A stretch of 5,250 nt of DNA from Acidobacteriaceae bacterium (GTDB taxonomy: Bacteria > Acidobacteriota > Terriglobia > Terriglobales > Acidobacteriaceae): contig PMGP01000167.1 in NCBI GenBank assembly GCA_003156235.1, positions 1 through 5,250 of the forward strand. Reading direction: 5' to 3'. The translations under genes were made by a program, and so were the position numbers. Shown here piece by piece: positions 5,072 to 5,250 of this stretch. Each line of letters begins with the position of its first letter. The stretch's first letter is position 1. Below the pieces are notes generated by a model. It did not search any database. It had not been told where the DNA came from and was given only the letters and a program-made list of their open reading frames with translations.

Positions 5072-5144
5072 GCGCATTGCGCCAGCCTGCCGTCAGAGCG
5101 GGCATAGGCGGAGTGTTGCCAAGCGGAACCATAAAAATTGCTCC

Positions 5145-5150
5145 AAGGAG
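5145..5150 (+). promoter_or_regulatory. Ribosome binding site of the response regulator, long spacing
   Basis: AAGGAG is the only strong Shine-Dalgarno near the ATG at 5165, but it lies 14 nt upstream, longer than the usual 5-9. No ATG, GTG or TTG lies between them in the reading frame, so ATG 5165 remains the best start. Confidence 0.5.
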
Positions 5151-5164
5151 TTCATCCCCAAATC

Positions 5165-5250
5165 ATGCGACCCAAGAAAGTGATTCTCTGCGTAGACGAC
5201 AACGAACAAGAGCTTTCCGTGCTCAAGTTCATGCTGGCAACCAACGGCTA
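5165..5250 (+). CDS. Response-regulator receiver domain, N-terminal part (cut by window edge)
   Basis: Twenty-eight full codons are visible: MRPKKVILCVDDNE, then QELSVLKFMLATNGY-type sequence. This is the first beta strand and first helix of a CheY-like receiver domain. The paired Asp10-Asp11 at the end of the strand are the acidic residues that bind Mg2+ in this family, and the following LxxLxxxLxxxGY pattern is typical of the first helix. The phosphoacceptor aspartate and any output domain lie beyond the edge, so the role (single-domain, DNA-binding or enzymatic) cannot be told. It is the last gene of the window and on the plus strand. No partner kinase is visible, and the long leader upstream has no clear promoter. 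Confidence 0.88.
   Translation, partial: MRPKKVILCVDDNEQELSVLKFMLATNG

Noticed and set aside
5046..5082. Small palindromes CCCGGTTTCCGGG and GCGCATTGCGC as operator or terminator
   Set aside because: Both are short, have no T-run, and sit about 80-115 nt from the response-regulator start. In GC-rich DNA such palindromes are expected by chance.

Overview
The window reads like a chromosomal piece from an Acidobacteriota (Terriglobia-like) genome. The main reason is a pair of secreted von Willebrand factor A (VWA) proteins of the type expanded in that phylum (the 'VWFA-related Acidobacterial domain' family). Supporting signs are GC-rich third codon positions, GGAGG-type ribosome binding sites, and intergenic heptanucleotide repeats of the (CAGTGGT)n and (GGGAATA)n kind. 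The phylum call is inference from content; no marker gene is present.

Layout, left to right. (1) 1-183, minus: the N-terminal end of an exported thioredoxin-like protein, cut by the window edge at its first WC cysteine. (2) 325-771, plus: a 148-residue protein of unknown function, divergent from the first gene. (3) 774-867: a long imperfect hairpin built from heptads. (4) 930-1166, plus: a TatA/E twin-arginine translocase subunit. (5) 1256-1289: a bidirectional hairpin terminator where tatA meets the converging VWA gene. (6) 1323-2657, minus: VWA protein 1, GTG start. (7) 2658-2886: a divergent intergenic region holding a second heptad element. (8) 2887-3933, plus: VWA protein 2. (9) 3934-4172: a decayed heptad patch, a 12-nt direct repeat with a 20-nt offset, and a good sigma70-like promoter. 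(10) 4173-4424, plus: an 83-residue unknown protein. (11) 4430-4609: a third heptad element with widely separated inverted arms. (12) 4610-5164: mostly featureless, with one weak possible small ORF. (13) 5165-5250, plus: the first 28 residues of a response-regulator receiver domain, cut by the edge.

How the parts relate. Both VWA proteins carry Sec-type signal peptides and proline-rich linkers, so they should act outside the cytoplasm. They are diverged paralogues transcribed away from each other. The thioredoxin-like protein is also exported, and TatA belongs to an export machine, so the window has an envelope flavour. There is no sign that these genes form one operon: strands alternate and the intergenic gaps are wide.

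The most unusual feature is not a gene. Three intergenic spaces hold elements made of tandem 7-nt units with a (C/T)AG core, followed by units of the same kind in inverted orientation; a fourth space holds a likely remnant. Two of the elements share the same seven-forward, five-inverted plan. They sit within a few bases of stop codons or, in one case, directly against a ribosome binding site. They look like a dispersed family of structured repeats, not random low-complexity sequence.
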